DNA of 64,000 bases from Hemileia vastatrix (Eukaryota > Basidiomycota > Pucciniomycetes > Pucciniales > Zaghouaniaceae), in NCBI GenBank assembly GCA_030280995.1, contig JASXTE010000161.1, positions 1 to 64,000 of the forward strand. Reading direction: 5' to 3'. The position numbers were made by a program, and so were the translations under genes. Positions 25,723-38,801 of the stretch are shown here, in pieces. Position 1 is the first letter of the stretch. Each line of letters starts with the position of its first letter. The notes beneath the pieces were generated by a model that saw only the letters and a program-made list of their open reading frames with translations, did not search any database and had not been told where the DNA came from.

Positions 25723-26723
25723 ATGTCTGGTGTACCCAATGATGAAAAACAAATGGTTTGCTCGTCATCAGTATCAACAGCCGATCAAACAACTGGACAA
25801 ATTGTTCCTGCTGCTCGAGCCACAACAAGAACAGAGATTGTTCGTGGATTACCTTCTCAATATGTTCGATTGAATGTTGGTGGATACCTTTTTCATACAA
25901 CTATTGGCACTCTAACCAAATATGATTCCATGTTGAGGTAAGCTGTAAAATATTTTATAAAAAGAGATTATTGACCATTATCTTAATCATTTTCAGGGCA
26001 ATGTTCAGTGGTCGAATGGAAGTCCTTGCCGATCCCGAAGGATGGATATTAATAGATCGTTGTGGTAAACACTTTTCCACTATTTTGAATTTCCTGAGGG
26101 ATGGCACTGTTGCCCTTCCTGATTCAAGACGTGAAACTGCTGAACTTGCAGCTGAAGCTCGATATTATTTGATTCAAGAACTCATTGAAGCTTGTGAGTT
26201 TGTTCTTCGTAAAGATCCATCACCAATTGACGCCATTTGTACTTTACCTTTGATTACATCAACCCGTGAAGAATCATACCTCATCGGATCAACAAATAGA
26301 CCAGTGGTGAAATTACAAATCAATCGTCATAACAATAAATATTCATACACAGCAACATCTGATGAAAACTTATTGAAAAATTTAGAATTATTTGATAAAT
26401 TGTGTTTACGATTCTGTGGTCGTGTTTTATTTATCAAGGATGTTATTGGTAGCAATGAAATTTGCTGCTGGTCATTCTATGGACATGGGAAAAAAGTTGC
26501 CGAAGTGTCAACATCGTCTATTGTTTACGCAACGGACAAAAAACACACTAAAGTTGATTTTCCTGAAGCAAGAATTTATGAAGAAACTCTAAACATTTTG
26601 TTGTATGAAAATCGAAATGCTCCTGACATGGAGTTGATGCAGGCAACATCCACTCGAGGACATGGAATTGCTTCAACATATGCCAGTGACGAAGAAGATG
26701 AAGGAAATCCGAGAAAAACTTGA
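25723..26723 (+). CDS. BACURD-type BTB adaptor (KCTD10/KCTD13/TNFAIP1-like)
   Basis: Two exons, 25723-25937 and 25997-26723, joined in phase 2 (AG|G GCA ATG); 942 nt, 313 residues, the usual BACURD length. The T1-type BTB domain begins at [14 protein letters not shown] (about residue 47) and continues over the splice junction through [19 protein letters not shown] and [12 protein letters not shown]. The rest matches the conserved BACURD C-terminal half ([12 protein letters not shown], then [18 protein letters not shown]). These proteins bring substrates such as RhoA to Cullin-3 ubiquitin ligases and so affect the actin cytoskeleton. The 59-bp intron has a GTAAGC donor and TTTCAG acceptor. Drosophila and other arthropods usually have one such gene; which vertebrate paralog it is closest to cannot be told here. 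Confidence 0.93.
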
Positions 26724-26877
26724 AAAACTTCTGTTGTCTCCAAAGATTCTCGTGAATCATCTCACAGCCATTTGGCTCGACTGCGAGGTAAACAAAGCTA
26801 ATAACTGTTCCTCCACAAACAATGGCAATAAACACGCAGGTTCATCTTTGGTCACGAGGTTTATGAAAAAGTCATAT

Positions 26878-26940
26878 TACTATTATTATTATTACTATTA
26901 TTACCATTATCATCATTATTGCTATTATTATTAGCATCAC
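26878..26940 (+). repeat. TAT/TAC trinucleotide repeat
   Basis: Imperfect ATT/ACT/CAT triplets in the BACURD 3' UTR. Confidence 0.85.
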
Positions 26941-26988
26941 CGTCATCATTATGACATCGCTTTCTATTTGATTTGTTTCATTTTACAC

Positions 26989-26994
26989 AATAAA
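26989..26994 (+). promoter_or_regulatory. Candidate polyadenylation signal of BACURD gene
   Basis: AATAAA about 265 bp after the stop, followed by a T-rich element. Confidence 0.5.
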
Positions 26995-27257
26995 CTTCCT
27001 TTTTTTCTCAAGATTGAAATTTTTTTCAACAAAAATTTTCCTCTGAAATGACCTCACTAAGCGTTCAATCGGCCAAATGGAACAGACAGTCGGAATAAAA
27101 ATTTACTTTCCAAGCCAATTCACTATTTGATTAGGTTGCAAAAGTTGTCTTGCTTCTCGATGGACAACATTTGGTAGAGATTATTAGATTTGCTTTTGAA
27201 TGTGGCAAAATTGCCCCGGCTTCGTCTAGACAGATCGACTACTTGAGTGATGCAGAC

Positions 27258-27300
27258 AGCACTGACAACATTGAAAACATTTAAAACACTCACAGCATCT
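27258..27300 (+). repeat. Degenerate minisatellite, 9-bp period (attgaaaac-like)
   Basis: Four or five diverged 9-bp units. Confidence 0.5.
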
Positions 27301-28705
27301 GCAGGTCATTTACAAGAAACAAGATGGAAAAGATGAAGATGATGAAGATGATGAAAAAGGGTTGAGAATTGTCTTCACCTTGATCTGGTGATCTGGTGAT
27401 CTGATGGCACCTTTTTGAAGGTCTGACCGAAATGGTTCTCAGTCTTTTTTTCAGCATAATGTCGATCAAGTTGATGCAAATATCAGTCCATCAGGACATC
27501 AAGACATCAGAGCATTAGGAGTCCACCAAAAGCAAGGGATGGTCTTTAAAGTAAACATTCGACTGTTGATGGTGCAATTTTAACCAAGTCTCTCATTCAG
27601 ATTAGTTTGCATGAAGTGAACTTACTGTATATTGGATTTCACTTTTGCTTCGCCTTCTAATACGTTTTCTTCTTTTATGTCAGAGTCGCATTTTGATGAT
27701 GCTAAATGCACTAGTTTTTACTTTGTTCGATGCCTCAATAAGAAAACCTTTTGGATCAAATTATGGGCTCACCAATCTGCCGAGTGCTTCTGGAAGATGT
27801 TTTTACGCTGGTGAAATTTTAAATTCTCTTACAGTCTCTCGACACTTATTCAGAGTTTATCTTGTCCTTCAGTCCTTCAGTCGCTTAGTTTTTCAGTCAA
27901 ATGGTTCCTACTGAAACACAGTCAATGTGAAGGTACTTAAGTTGCAAATCAGGATTGAATGGAAGTCGCTGAAATCGAAGTTCAATCAAGAAAATCAGTT
28001 GCTTCAAATCAACTTGATTTTTCCTAAGCTCTTTTCCTCGTGATGATCGCGATTTTCATTTAAGATATTCTAATTACCCACTCGGGGAAGAAAGACCATC
28101 CAGACCGGGGTCATCATGACAACACCCAGTCGGTGAACTCTTTTAACACGACTTTCACAGTTTCCGAGTCTTACCATTTCGAAGTCTCCAAGTCTTAAAG
28201 TCTTCAGCAAATCGAATAGTTAGTAGCCTGTGATCTTTATTGAGTCAACTAATTATTTCCCCCGAGTGAAGATTTGCAAAATTCAATGGTTCAATACTAT
28301 TTGATTTCCTCGCGTGAATTGGAAATGATTAAAGTGTTCCATCCTTCAGATCACGCGCATCCTTCTCATTGACGGAAAAAGAAGAATCCAGCTGACCCGG
28401 ATTCTGCAAAGTTAATTTCCTTCTTGATTTTCCAACTTAACCTTGACATTCAAGTCTTACGTCTCAGTCAAGTTCGGGTAGTTGAAGTATCCGTACAGGA
28501 TCAACTTAATACTTCCTTGGAAGAGCAGAAATGCTCTCACACTTCCTTGTACTTTTCACTTGAGTTGACAAGACCTTTCACCAATAATTCGGTTGTCCCA
28601 TTGACATTTTCTTCCCATCAAATAATTCATTGAATACAAAAAGTATCGACTTTTACTCACTCAAATAATGAAACCTGGTCATCTACTTGTTTGCACTCTT
28701 TGTAG

Positions 28706-30491
28706 TGTCAACTGCCGACATCTTCCAGACGTCCAAAGACGAACATAAAGAATACACTCTGCTCAAAGCTAAAAAGCATTCAGTTGTTCTTCGAGCTCCA
28801 CAATCATTCAGTCGGTTTTTCAAACGAATGATGGGTCGTGAAAAGTCGGTGAGTGCAGTAGAATAAACAAATTCAATTGATATTTATGAGAATAACAAAT
28901 GAATTCTTCAGCCTCATGTCTATAATTTTGGTGTACTCAGTACAAGTCAGTACAAGTCAAGAAAGTTCTTCTCAATCGAGAGGGCAGCTCATCTCGCTCG
29001 TAGTGGAAAGAAATTTGTTCTACTTGTAAGAAAGTATACTAATATTTATGCTATTTTTTTATTTTTTTATTATTATTCCAGGAGAATTCTTCGCCATCAG
29101 CAAGTTCTTCTTCGGTGAATCCGTCTTTTGTCAATCCATATGCATCGGCATCATCATATTTCCCATCTTATCCATCCTACCCATCGATGGGACCCATTTC
29201 TCCGACTGGCTCTATTGGACCATTCGGCAATTTGCCACTTTCTTCCAATGCATATGTTGCATCGGTTCCTTCTGCATTTATCCCGTCATCATTACCAGCT
29301 GCTACTTTACCTTATGGTCCCTATTCACCTTCATCAGTATCGCCAAGTGGAGCATCCGCATCACCTGATTTCACTGCTGCTGTCCTTGATTCGTACGTTC
29401 GCTCAAGTGGTTTAACATCTGCTATTCAAAGTGATCAAGATGCATCTGCGTCTTCAATTAAAAAACCTCACTCTCTTCCTTACTACTTGATGCCAGACTC
29501 ATTAACATCCAGCAGTGCACTTGGTTTCAATGTTCCGTATGTCAAAGACCAAATAAGGAGAATGTCGACTAATCCCACTGGGTCAAAAGGCAAACTTTCA
29601 ACAGACAAAAATAAAGATCAAATAGAAAAGATTGAAAAGATTGAAAAGGAACAAAACAAAAAACACTCAGCTTTGAAACAAATCCAAGACAGAGAAAAAT
29701 GTTACAAGCTATTGCATCCTCTGAAATAATCGCATCGATGTTGCAATCATATTTGAAACAAAATTCACCTCAGTCTTTTGACTCTACTTCTGAGGGTAAC
29801 AAAAAGCCCCTTGAGTTTGTTACTCAAGCATCATCTTCACAAGATTCTTTACGAGATTCTTCACGACTTTCATACATGGAAGCGACATCTTTGATTTCAC
29901 CCAAAGTTAACAAAGAATCATCGCTCAATCCATCTAGACTAAATTCTCAAATGTCATTCGAATACAAGGTGCCAACAAGTGACTCATCTGTCACTTCAAT
30001 CGACAAACAACTAAGCAAATTGAAACAATTGACACAACATCAAGGAAACAAAGCAAGTTTACTGGTTGACGAAGACAAGTTCACTCAGTCAACAGGGATA
30101 AATGATGATTCCGCTCGACTGGCCGCTGCTTACAATTCAAGAATAGTCACTTACGACACCCAGCCATTATCGGAAATTGATTCTCACTGGTACATAACCA
30201 TCGATAAAATCATCAACAAGTACATTTTATGAACAAAATCAGCGAGAGAGCCTTCCAGTTTTGAAATCAGCCCATTCAGCGCAAGTGGACATGTTTATGA
30301 GTGATTTAATGGATTCTCCTCGATCTGATTCTAATCAGGACACGGATGTTGGGTCACTTGCCATTGCTGAATCATTTGAACGACCAGTAATTGCATCGCG
30401 TAACGATGAATCATCATCTCACGGTCAAACAAGGCCTAAATCCTATGTTCAATCAACTCAAACTTCTAAAATATGCTCATCCAACAAATAA
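28706..30491 (+). CDS. Ser-rich protein of unknown function, 5'-incomplete, two apparent frameshifts
   Basis: Three exons can be joined: 28706-28848, 28912-29025 and 29082-30491 (junctions GTGAGT/CTTCAG and GTAAGA/TTCCAG, phases 0 and 0). The first begins with two bases of a split codon, so an upstream start exon is missing from my model. The first two exons are basic (SFSRFFKRMMGREKS; FFSIERAAHLARSGKKFVLL). The third is low-complexity, rich in Ser/Pro/Tyr (SYFPSYPSYPSMGP) and then in Lys/Glu/Gln, with a helical stretch (MLQAIASSEIIASMLQSYLK). In that exon the frame shifts at A5 (29695-29699) and again near T4 (30225-30228). All three frame segments are long, open and similar in composition, so this is one coding unit with indels. 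Whether these are assembly errors or a recent pseudogene is unknown. No family recognised. Confidence 0.55.
29695..29699 (+). other. Apparent frameshift 1 in Ser-rich gene (A5 run)
   Basis: The upstream frame reads IQDREKCYKLLHPLK and stops at 29729; the downstream frame opens MLQAIASSEIIA exactly after the A run. One additional A would join them. No intron signals are present. Confidence 0.55.
30225..30228 (+). other. Apparent frameshift 2 in Ser-rich gene (T4 run)
   Basis: The upstream frame stops at 30232 just after this T run; the frame one base forward continues YEQNQRESLPVLKSAHS to 30491. One T fewer would join them. A 31-bp intron is the only splice alternative and is too short to be credible. 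Confidence 0.45.
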
Positions 30492-31024
30492 TGAGGAGCC
30501 ATCAATTTGAATTGTAATGTGTCGATATCAATTGCACAAAGAATAATCCCATTCGTGGTAATTTTGTTGAACTCAATTCAATCAACACAACAGATTTAAC
30601 TTACAATGTATAAGCATATTTACAGTATTTTCTTTTACTCGATAATCAATGTGCCCATTTATTCGAAACAAAATTTATCAAACTTAATTAGAGTTAATCC
30701 AATGAATTTCATTATCGATTAATGGCAATTTTTATCTTCTCCAATGCAACTGCATTTGATTCTGTCTCACTTTGACAATATTTCCTTTTGGTCCCAAAGT
30801 CGATGAATTCGACTCATATTCCTTTGTATCCTTATATTTATTATCAACTTTAATTACGCCTGTAATGTTACACATGGTACATTCCAAACAGAAAGACGAA
30901 ACTTTTTTTCCATTCTTGTTAAGTGATTAAATATTTTGGGATTGATTCAAGTGTTATCAGCTATTTGTTACACTGATTAGTTAAATTTGAGCAAAATCAC
31001 TGTTGAGAGGCCCATCAGAGTAGT

Positions 31025-31078
31025 CAGAGTAATCAGAGTAATCAGTGCTGTCAGTGTTGTCAGTGTTGTCAGTGCAGT
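31025..31078 (+). repeat. Minisatellite, 9-bp unit (cagtgttgt / cagagtaat)
   Basis: Six copies in strict 9-bp phase; the first two are one variant, the others a second. Confidence 0.85.
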
Positions 31079-33270
31079 TCATGACTACTGTATGTGACCC
31101 AAATTAAGCTGATTCAATTTAATCAAGTGCAATTTGTGTAGCTTCGAGTTGATTTTGTAGCCATTCAGATGATGTGATGGCACAGCTAATGATGATTCAA
31201 ATGGCTCCTTGATCTTACCGAGTTTAATGGTGAGTCAACCCAACGAGATCAATAAGACCAATCCCATTTTCATGTTTAACCGAAACTGGACAGTGCTATG
31301 ATTGACAAGTGGCCAACACACTTTGGGAGAAAAGTTTGAATAAAAGTTCACTTAAAAGGAAATTTATTGCATTTTTAAGTAGATTGGAACAGGGTGAGAA
31401 TACATGCCTTCGACCCATGAGAATTCATCATCAGGCCAATTTCATGATCGCTTGCGAGACCTTCATTTATGGTTTTTTCACATGTTTTTATTCTTTTTTG
31501 ATTGATGAACAAGGATAATTTTGACCTTGTTTGGGAGTAATCATAACCAATGTCAAGAAACAAGTAAAATTTGATATTTGCTGCTTTAAATTCATTTAAT
31601 TCATTTTTATCACCTTGTCGCTAAAGTTGATCCTCAACCAAGTGACTTTTTTTTCAAAGTGAACATGAAACAGGTGAATGAATTGTGAAAAATGACACTT
31701 TTCCAGTGATAATCCACACAGAAGTTCATTGCTTTGATGGACACGGTATGATTTGTACACTTGCTTCATCAAGAACGAGTCTACTCTCACGATATTGATA
31801 ATTAATATCACTTACCAGTCAAGTCAACATGAACGAGTTCATTCAATTCTAATCCAACAAGCAGCAAACAAGGCAAATAGGATGAAATTTAAAGAGGTGA
31901 ATAATGAAAGTTAACTCAATTGTCTGTTTGCTTCTCACGAGAGCGTGGTTCTCTATCGAGTTTTATTTGTTCAGAGAGAGAAAGAGAAAGAATGAAAGAG
32001 AGAGAGAGAAAAGAGAAAGAAAGATAATTGAATCGATATAATGTGGACAAATTAACACAGTCGACTGGTCAGTTGAAATTGAGTTCAGTTTTCAAAAGTA
32101 CCCGGATATTTAGCTTCTCGTTGATTGACGACCTTTGAGGGTAAATTTGCATGATGTCAACTAGATTGATGATTGAATGATGATTCATCGGCTCATCAGA
32201 GCGTCAGAGCGTCAAAGTACAAAGACATCAGATGATCACGAGATCAGAATATCCAGTCAACTGAACTACTAACTAAACTAAACATCCGAGTCAGGTGCAA
32301 CTGTCAGATGAACAATGTCAAAAGAAAGTAAATGTTAACACAATGTAGACAAGTGAACAAGATGCAATTAATTCTTTTTCCTGTGTCAATTTGTCTATAC
32401 TCTCAATTCAATAATTCAGGTGAGGAGTATTTTGTCAAATACTTGATCAAATTGTTAGATTGTGTCCTGTTGTATGTTGACTTAAAAATATTTACAATAA
32501 GTGAGTCAATACCATAAATAAGAGGAAGAAAAAGTTCATTTCTCACGACAAAGAATTTTCAATTTGTTCAAAAGTGTTACAGCAAATGTAATTGTAGGCA
32601 ATGAAATAATTCAGTTTACAATTCTTTTCACCATCAAATTCAATTTATCATTTGGTTTATTTGAGTAAAATATTTTCATGATGACTGGAATTTTTTGTGA
32701 ATCAACTTAAGGCTGACTCTTCTCAAGAAGACAAACTTCTTTCCAGAGTACAGGGCAAAGAATCAGCCGAGTTAGACTTGAATTCTCATTGTGAATTCAA
32801 CTTGAGGTGATGCAATGATATTGAAAAGTTCTCATCACCACTTCTAGTTCTAGTAAAAGGAGTGAAAGAAGTAAAGGAGGAAAAGAAGTGAACACACAAG
32901 GAAAAAAAAGGTCAAAGAAGGCGACGAGAGACCGAAAGACCAGGAAAAGAAGAGAATTTTCATAAAAATGATCCTTACAGAGAATAATGATAAGGCATCC
33001 GGATTGATGGTGGGTCAAATAAGACCACCAAAGGGTACAAGAATGAAGGACACACACACACACACACACACACAAACTGGATATACTATGAACATACTGG
33101 ACACAGTGGGCAGATTCGGGTGTCTATTGTATCAGGTTGCTTGGGCACCAAATCAATTCACGGAGTTCATCTGATGATTTATTCTCAGTTGCACTTACAT
33201 TCGCCTTCCATTTGTTCCTGTCTCATCTAGGATGACCAACTGTTATTTCCACTTCTTTGTTATGCCCCTT

Positions 33271-33315
33271 GTTGGTGATGCTGGTGATGTTGGTCATGTA
33301 GGTCATGGCGATGGT
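33271..33315 (+). repeat. Minisatellite, 9-bp unit (gttggtgat-like)
   Basis: Four to five degenerate copies. Confidence 0.7.
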
Positions 33316-34109
33316 GAGGTTCTTTATTCACCCCTAAGATACTTACACTTTTACTTCCTTCCATCAACGAGGACAACTGTCAAGATCATTCTTCATTACT
33401 TGTTGGTGGCCATGTTTACTCATCCATGTTTTCCATGAAGAGTAATCCAGTCTTCTCTCTGTGAAATAATATCGCTCATGGTCAACAGGACACAACATTA
33501 AGCCTTACATGGGCCAACAAAAGAGAAAATTCAGATAAATTAAGTACATTTAGATAATTTCATTTCTTCGGACAGATTCGGTTGATGATTATTCCTACTT
33601 TTGTCATTCGATGGACTGTCTAGACTTTTTTGAGCATCTTCAGGATGGCAGATGCGCCATCGACTCTCAATGTACTCTCATCATGTTTTTTTTTCTTTCT
33701 CTTCTTTTCTTTTCTTTTTCTTTTTCTTCTCTTCTTCTTTTCTTTTCATCCATTCACAATATTCCCATGTAATAATATTCTCATGAAGAAATTACGGCAA
33801 AGCCGGTGACTGATCAATGTTTATCTATTGGAATTTAATTGTGTCACAAACGTCACGGGACAGCAGTAAAGGGTCACTTATCAACTTGAGGTTACTTTGT
33901 AAACATTTGACAGGATGTACAATAAGTAAATACATGAACACAAAGAGAGAAAGACAGAAAGACAGAAAGACACACAAAAAGAAAGACACACAGACACATA
34001 GACACATGAGAAGACGAGATGAGGACACAGTTACATCCGCATTCACAGTCAAAGTCACATCAATGTTCCCTGAGAAAAAGCCGACACAAAGAGTCAGTTT
34101 GGCCAGGCA

Positions 34110-34230
34110 GGGGAAAAAAGAATGAAGATGAAAAGGCGAACAAATGTGAAGAGGAAAGAGGAAAAAGGGAAGGGAAAAAGGAAAGAGAAAAAGGAAAGAG
34201 AAAAAGGAATAAGGATAGAGGATAGAGGAA
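34110..34230 (+). repeat. AG-rich simple tract
   Basis: GGAAAGAGAAAAA-type imperfect repeats. Confidence 0.8.
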
Positions 34231-34410
34231 AGACCAGACATTGAGTCGACACAATGAGCTGACTCTGAACAAACTGCAAAAAGGAAAAGTGAAAGAAAAA
34301 GCAAAGTCAAACAATTGTAATTGTTTGACTTTTGCCTCGAGAGAAGTTGAAAAAACAACAAAGAGGATCAATCATTTGTTTGCAAATATTTCATCCTTCA
34401 ACTTGCCTGT

Positions 34411-34458
34411 ATGATGTCATGATGTCATGATGTCTTGATGTCGAGATGTCGAGATGAC
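34411..34458 (+). repeat. Minisatellite, 8-bp unit (atgatgtc)
   Basis: Six copies, the last two as gagatgtc variants. Confidence 0.85.
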
Positions 34459-35602
34459 CAGTCCACCCACCAGCAGAGTCATGAAATGTTAATCATAGTA
34501 TTTGATGGTATTTGATAGTATTTTACTTCTTCACATGATCATGCAAACTGGTCATCGATAGTATTTTACTGTAAATTTCATACCACATCTATAATCTATT
34601 ACTCTTCTACCATTTTACCATTTTATCCTTTTGTCCTGTTTTTCTTTCTACTGTACAATCAAAAGCCAATCGATGGTTCAACTTGCATCTTATCAGTGAA
34701 AAAGGTTACAACAAAGAAGCAAAATAAATATCAACAACAGCTACAACAACGAGGAGAGAAATAAAATAAAATTTGATGAAAAGTGAGCCTTTTTAACAAA
34801 AGGCTCAGCAATAACAAAATCTGACATAAAGTTTTTCGCAACAAGAGCAGAGCAATCAGTCAACTTTGTGTCTATTGTGTACGATATATTTTACCCTGTC
34901 TTTCGGGTACAAGGAATAAAATAATGACCCAAAGATAAATCCACTCACAATCAGCAGACATAAAGAGTAAAAATTTGTGGATAAGTTAAAGTTGTCGGTG
35001 AAAATAAGCCAAAGTGACCAAAAGTGACCAGAAGTGACCAAACCGATGAAAATGATGAAAATGGTGGAATTGGTGATGACAGATGATTGATCGCTTATGT
35101 AAGGTACATGTAAGCCATCACTCGGCAGGAGATGGCCACGTCGATTTTGCCAGTTGTCTATTCATTTGGCTTGGATCGCAATTTGCATCCGCTTGTGAAT
35201 AGCAGTCCAATTTGCTCAACAGCACGGTATCTGAATAGAACGGACATTTGAGAGACGAACGTGTTTGGAATGTTGGAGATGTGGAGAAAAAAAAAAGTTC
35301 TTCGGTTAGATTGCAAAGTGAGACATGTTTCAAAAAGTAGATCGATCTTTGCACGTTGTCTCTCTTCTCTTTCCTTTCATTTGAGAAGAGTCCGATTGTC
35401 AAGTGCAACACATCAACCCCATAAAATTATGACATCGCCACAAGAAAATTCTATGCTTTTACTGTTTAAAAACTTTTCATTTGTATACAAACTGCTCCTT
35501 AAGGAATATTCGCCTGAAAGCAAAGTAAAAGCTTCATGACCTTATCTGCATGAATCATACGCATGACATGTGTGTATCTGTATGTATGTGTTTGAATGTT
35601 CT

Positions 35603-35647
35603 AAATGTACAAAATGTACAAAATGTACAAAATGTACAAAATGTACA
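35603..35647 (+). repeat. Minisatellite, 9-bp unit (aaatgtaca)
   Basis: Five perfect copies. Confidence 0.9.
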
Positions 35648-35906
35648 ATGAAACCACTAAACACTTTAATGTGTAAACCGGTAGACAATCTTTGATGCCC
35701 TTACACTAAACTTTGCATTAGTTATTCACTTTAATTTTTGTTCCTCCCTTCATGAATGATTCTTACTCGACCTTCTCATGATTCTTACTTAACAGTACAA
35801 AAGTTGTAGACTTCGAGACTTCTAGAGTTCTTGTAGAGTTCGCCGAGGTGCCTGTGCATAAGAAGCAAATGGATTCTTTGTACCTTTTTGCCAGTGAGTC
35901 AATATT

Positions 35907-35966
35907 AGTATGAACAGTATGAACGGTATGAACAGTATGAACGGTATGAACAGTATGAACAGTATG
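35907..35966 (+). repeat. Minisatellite, 9-bp unit (agtatgaac)
   Basis: Six and a half copies alternating agtatgaac and ggtatgaac; on the minus strand it reads as a His-Thr-Val repeat. Confidence 0.9.
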
Positions 35967-37709
35967 CAAGTAGCTTCCAATTCAGACAAATCTTCTTAAG
36001 ATGTTTCCTACTTTGTCAGTTTAATTTTTTCCTCTTGATCGCAACTCATTTGTAAGTGAATCACCTTGAAATGCATCGATTTTTCAGCGGTTGTTCAATG
36101 ATAAAGTGAAAGGACTTCACTCAGGGTAAAAAAGTGGTAGAGATGAATTCAAAGAAACACCGAGGGATAAATTTGACTGCAGCTGCTGTTAAAATTGTTC
36201 TCTCTCAGTTTTCTCCTTTTTTTCTTCTCTTATTTTTCTTCACTCTTTCCAATGTGACAGTCTTATTGGTTTATTTCTTTGTCTCGTCACTTATAATAAC
36301 CACCACCAGCTGCCATTTCGATGTTGCTGAACAAGCACTATTCTACTCACATTTGAACAAAGCCAAGTCAATGAAAGCCATGAACACACTTGGATACATT
36401 CTTACCGAGTGAAATATCCACTGTATTAGAATATCTACTTTCATAAGTAAATGGCTTGCTTTAGAACCGATTGAGTCAATCGTCCCATTTGTTGGCCGTC
36501 CAATTGATACAATCAGTATTTTGTGCTTAAGAACAATTCTTTTATTCTTCACTTTCACTTTTATACCATGTAACCATGTATAACAATGTTACAATGTTTC
36601 AATGTTACCATGTTAGTCTGTTCCAGTACATTGTGCAAGTCAGTTGACTCAACTTTACCCAGTTGATACGAACAGAGGGAACAAATTAACGATATTGGTC
36701 AGTGTGTTGACTCATCCTGATGTCAGAAACAAGTAGAAGAATAAGAACAATACGTTTTTTCAGCTCTTTGTTTTACCATGAACATTTTGTCAGGCAAATA
36801 ATCATGTATGATGTATCACAAGCTGTCCGAAAGGTTCTTCTCATCACTGCCATTGTAAGTGGTGTCTTTCTTGTTGCAGCTGACTGGTTGAATCAATCAA
36901 AAAGTACCCAAATAATTCCTCTTAATAAACGACCTTTCAAGTCAATAACATTGTATTTATTTTGTCTTGTATAAAGAAACATTTGAGAAACCATGTCAAA
37001 CAAATTGGCCATGATGATGGTTTCCAATGCATTCTACAGATTCATCGGCAGAGGCATCAGAACCAAATCTTTGTACCCAAAAAGATAGAAAGAGAGAGAG
37101 AGAGAGAGAGAGAGATTGAAAATGTCTTCTTTCTTCTTTGTCATCTTGTCTTTTGCCTACTTATCCGATCATGCTGAAAGATCAGTCACGCAAATTTATC
37201 CATTTTTATATTTTTATATTTTTACATTTTTTCATGTTTACACTGAAGAGTAAAGTCATTTGTTAACCATCTGATTGTTAATCATCGACCGTCAAACTCG
37301 TATAGACTCGGATAAACTGTCGCCAATGTGATTTTCTTTGGCATTTCTTGGCATGATTGAAAATTCAATTTATCAAATTAGAGATGTTCACGTTGCCTAT
37401 CCTTGCAAATGAATAAATGACACGAGAGAACAAATCAAAGACACAATTGAAACATTCCATTGGAAGCATTAGAAAATCTTTCACGTCGAATGTTTTCACT
37501 TCGAAAGAATGAAATTGATGTTGGGGTTTTATCTCGTTGATTTGGCTCGCACTCTGTGACGACTTTAAAGTCAAACAATCGTCACTGACTGTGACAATGT
37601 GCACAGTTCAAAGAACACATCAAGTAAAGTGTCAAATGCATTTGAGTAAAATATGCAAGGAAAGAAGAGGAAGACTTGTTTCTATCTGTATGGTATCAGT
37701 TGTTATTCA

Positions 37710-37736
37710 CATTGGCAACATTGGCAACATTGTCAA
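37710..37736 (+). repeat. Short minisatellite, 9-bp unit (cattggcaa)
   Basis: Three copies, one substitution. Confidence 0.75.
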
Positions 37737-38649
37737 TGTGATTTAACATGACGATCAAGGAACAATTGACCGTGAGACTCGAATGACAATTGAACATTGA
37801 ACATTGTGAGGAAGTTCATTGCATTTTTCACTGACCAAAGAAACCATGACTAGGGCAAAAGGATAAAACACACTTTCGTCAGGTTCATCAGGGTTGTTGA
37901 AGTGTCACTTTGTGACACACTGACACTTGAGTACTCGAACATTAGAACAGTGCAACTGTCGAACAGTCAAATGCTTGAACATTGTCACTGCTGTTTCTCA
38001 ACTCAATTTCAGCAGCAAGTAATCGAAGTAGGTGAACGAGAAAACCGAAATTAGCTACAAGCACCACTAGTTTTACAAGACACATCACGTTGGAAACATT
38101 GTTTCTACTAATGACCATTTCAGTAGCACTCAGTAGTGTCAATGACATTACATTGCATGAAACTTTCAACATGACTCGCCAGAAGCAACAAACAGCAGCC
38201 AACAAGCAAGATTAAGGGACAAAGTTAACAACTTCACTCGTCATCACTTCTTATCGAATATTTTTCAATTGCTTTGCCAACAAACGAATCATCCTTTAAA
38301 TCGAATGTCCACTAGTACTGCAACTGATACTTGTATTGGTCATTTGCCGCTTTCAGATAGATAACATCAATTATCAAGACAGTGAAATGACAGTCGATGT
38401 GCTCAATCGATCAAATATCACTTAGCACTTGGGTGGAAATATCGCTTGACACTGTGACACCATAATTACAGTCAATTAAAGTTGTACTCAGTTATTAATC
38501 TTTTTATTTGGCAAGTTGTAATGAATACTTAATGAAGATCAATTTGATCATAATAAATTACATTAAAGTTCATGTGACACGGATGAAAAGGAAGGTCGTA
38601 AGTTGATCATTATTGATTTGACATATGTTGAACTCTCAACTGGGCACCA

Positions 38650-38676
38650 AATTTAACGAATTTAACGAATTTAACG
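38650..38676 (+). repeat. Short minisatellite, 9-bp unit (aatttaacg)
   Basis: Three perfect copies. Confidence 0.85.
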
Positions 38677-38684
38677 GATCAATG

Positions 38685-38729
38685 TGTCTACATTGTCTAC
38701 ATTGTCTACTTTGTCTACTTTGTCGACTA
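38685..38729 (+). repeat. Minisatellite, 9-bp unit (tgtctacat)
   Basis: Five copies, only 8 bp after an array of unrelated sequence with the same unit length. Confidence 0.85.
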
Positions 38730-38801
38730 TAAGGTTTTAATGTCCATGTGTTTGTCAAAATTGTACTTCTCTCAAGCTCATTTGTAACTATTGACATTCC
38801 C

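Larger units (their letters stand above)
26724..28705. other. BACURD 3' UTR and gene-poor DNA
   Basis: Contains a TAT/TAC trinucleotide repeat (about 26878-26940), GATGAA-rich DNA near 27325-27355 and no recognised gene. The missing first exon(s) of the next gene must lie here or further upstream. Confidence 0.5.
30492..38801. other. Large gene-poor stretch rich in minisatellites
   Basis: About 8.3 kb without a recognised gene on either strand. Open frames here translate to low-complexity or random-looking sequence. It holds many unrelated arrays of 8-9-bp units (listed separately), a CA run near 33052-33074, T/C-rich tracts near 33680-33750 and an AG-rich tract near 34110-34230. Confidence 0.5.

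Noticed and set aside
35763..35969. His-Thr-Val repeat peptide on the minus strand
   Set aside because: Encoded by a 9-bp minisatellite; no gene structure around it.
36134..36412. 92-codon frame with a hydrophobic stretch
   Set aside because: The hydrophobic part comes from a T/C-rich tract; no recognisable family or splice context.
38650..38729. CRISPR-like or satellite array
   Set aside because: Units are directly adjacent 9-mers with no spacers; these are small minisatellites in a eukaryotic genome.
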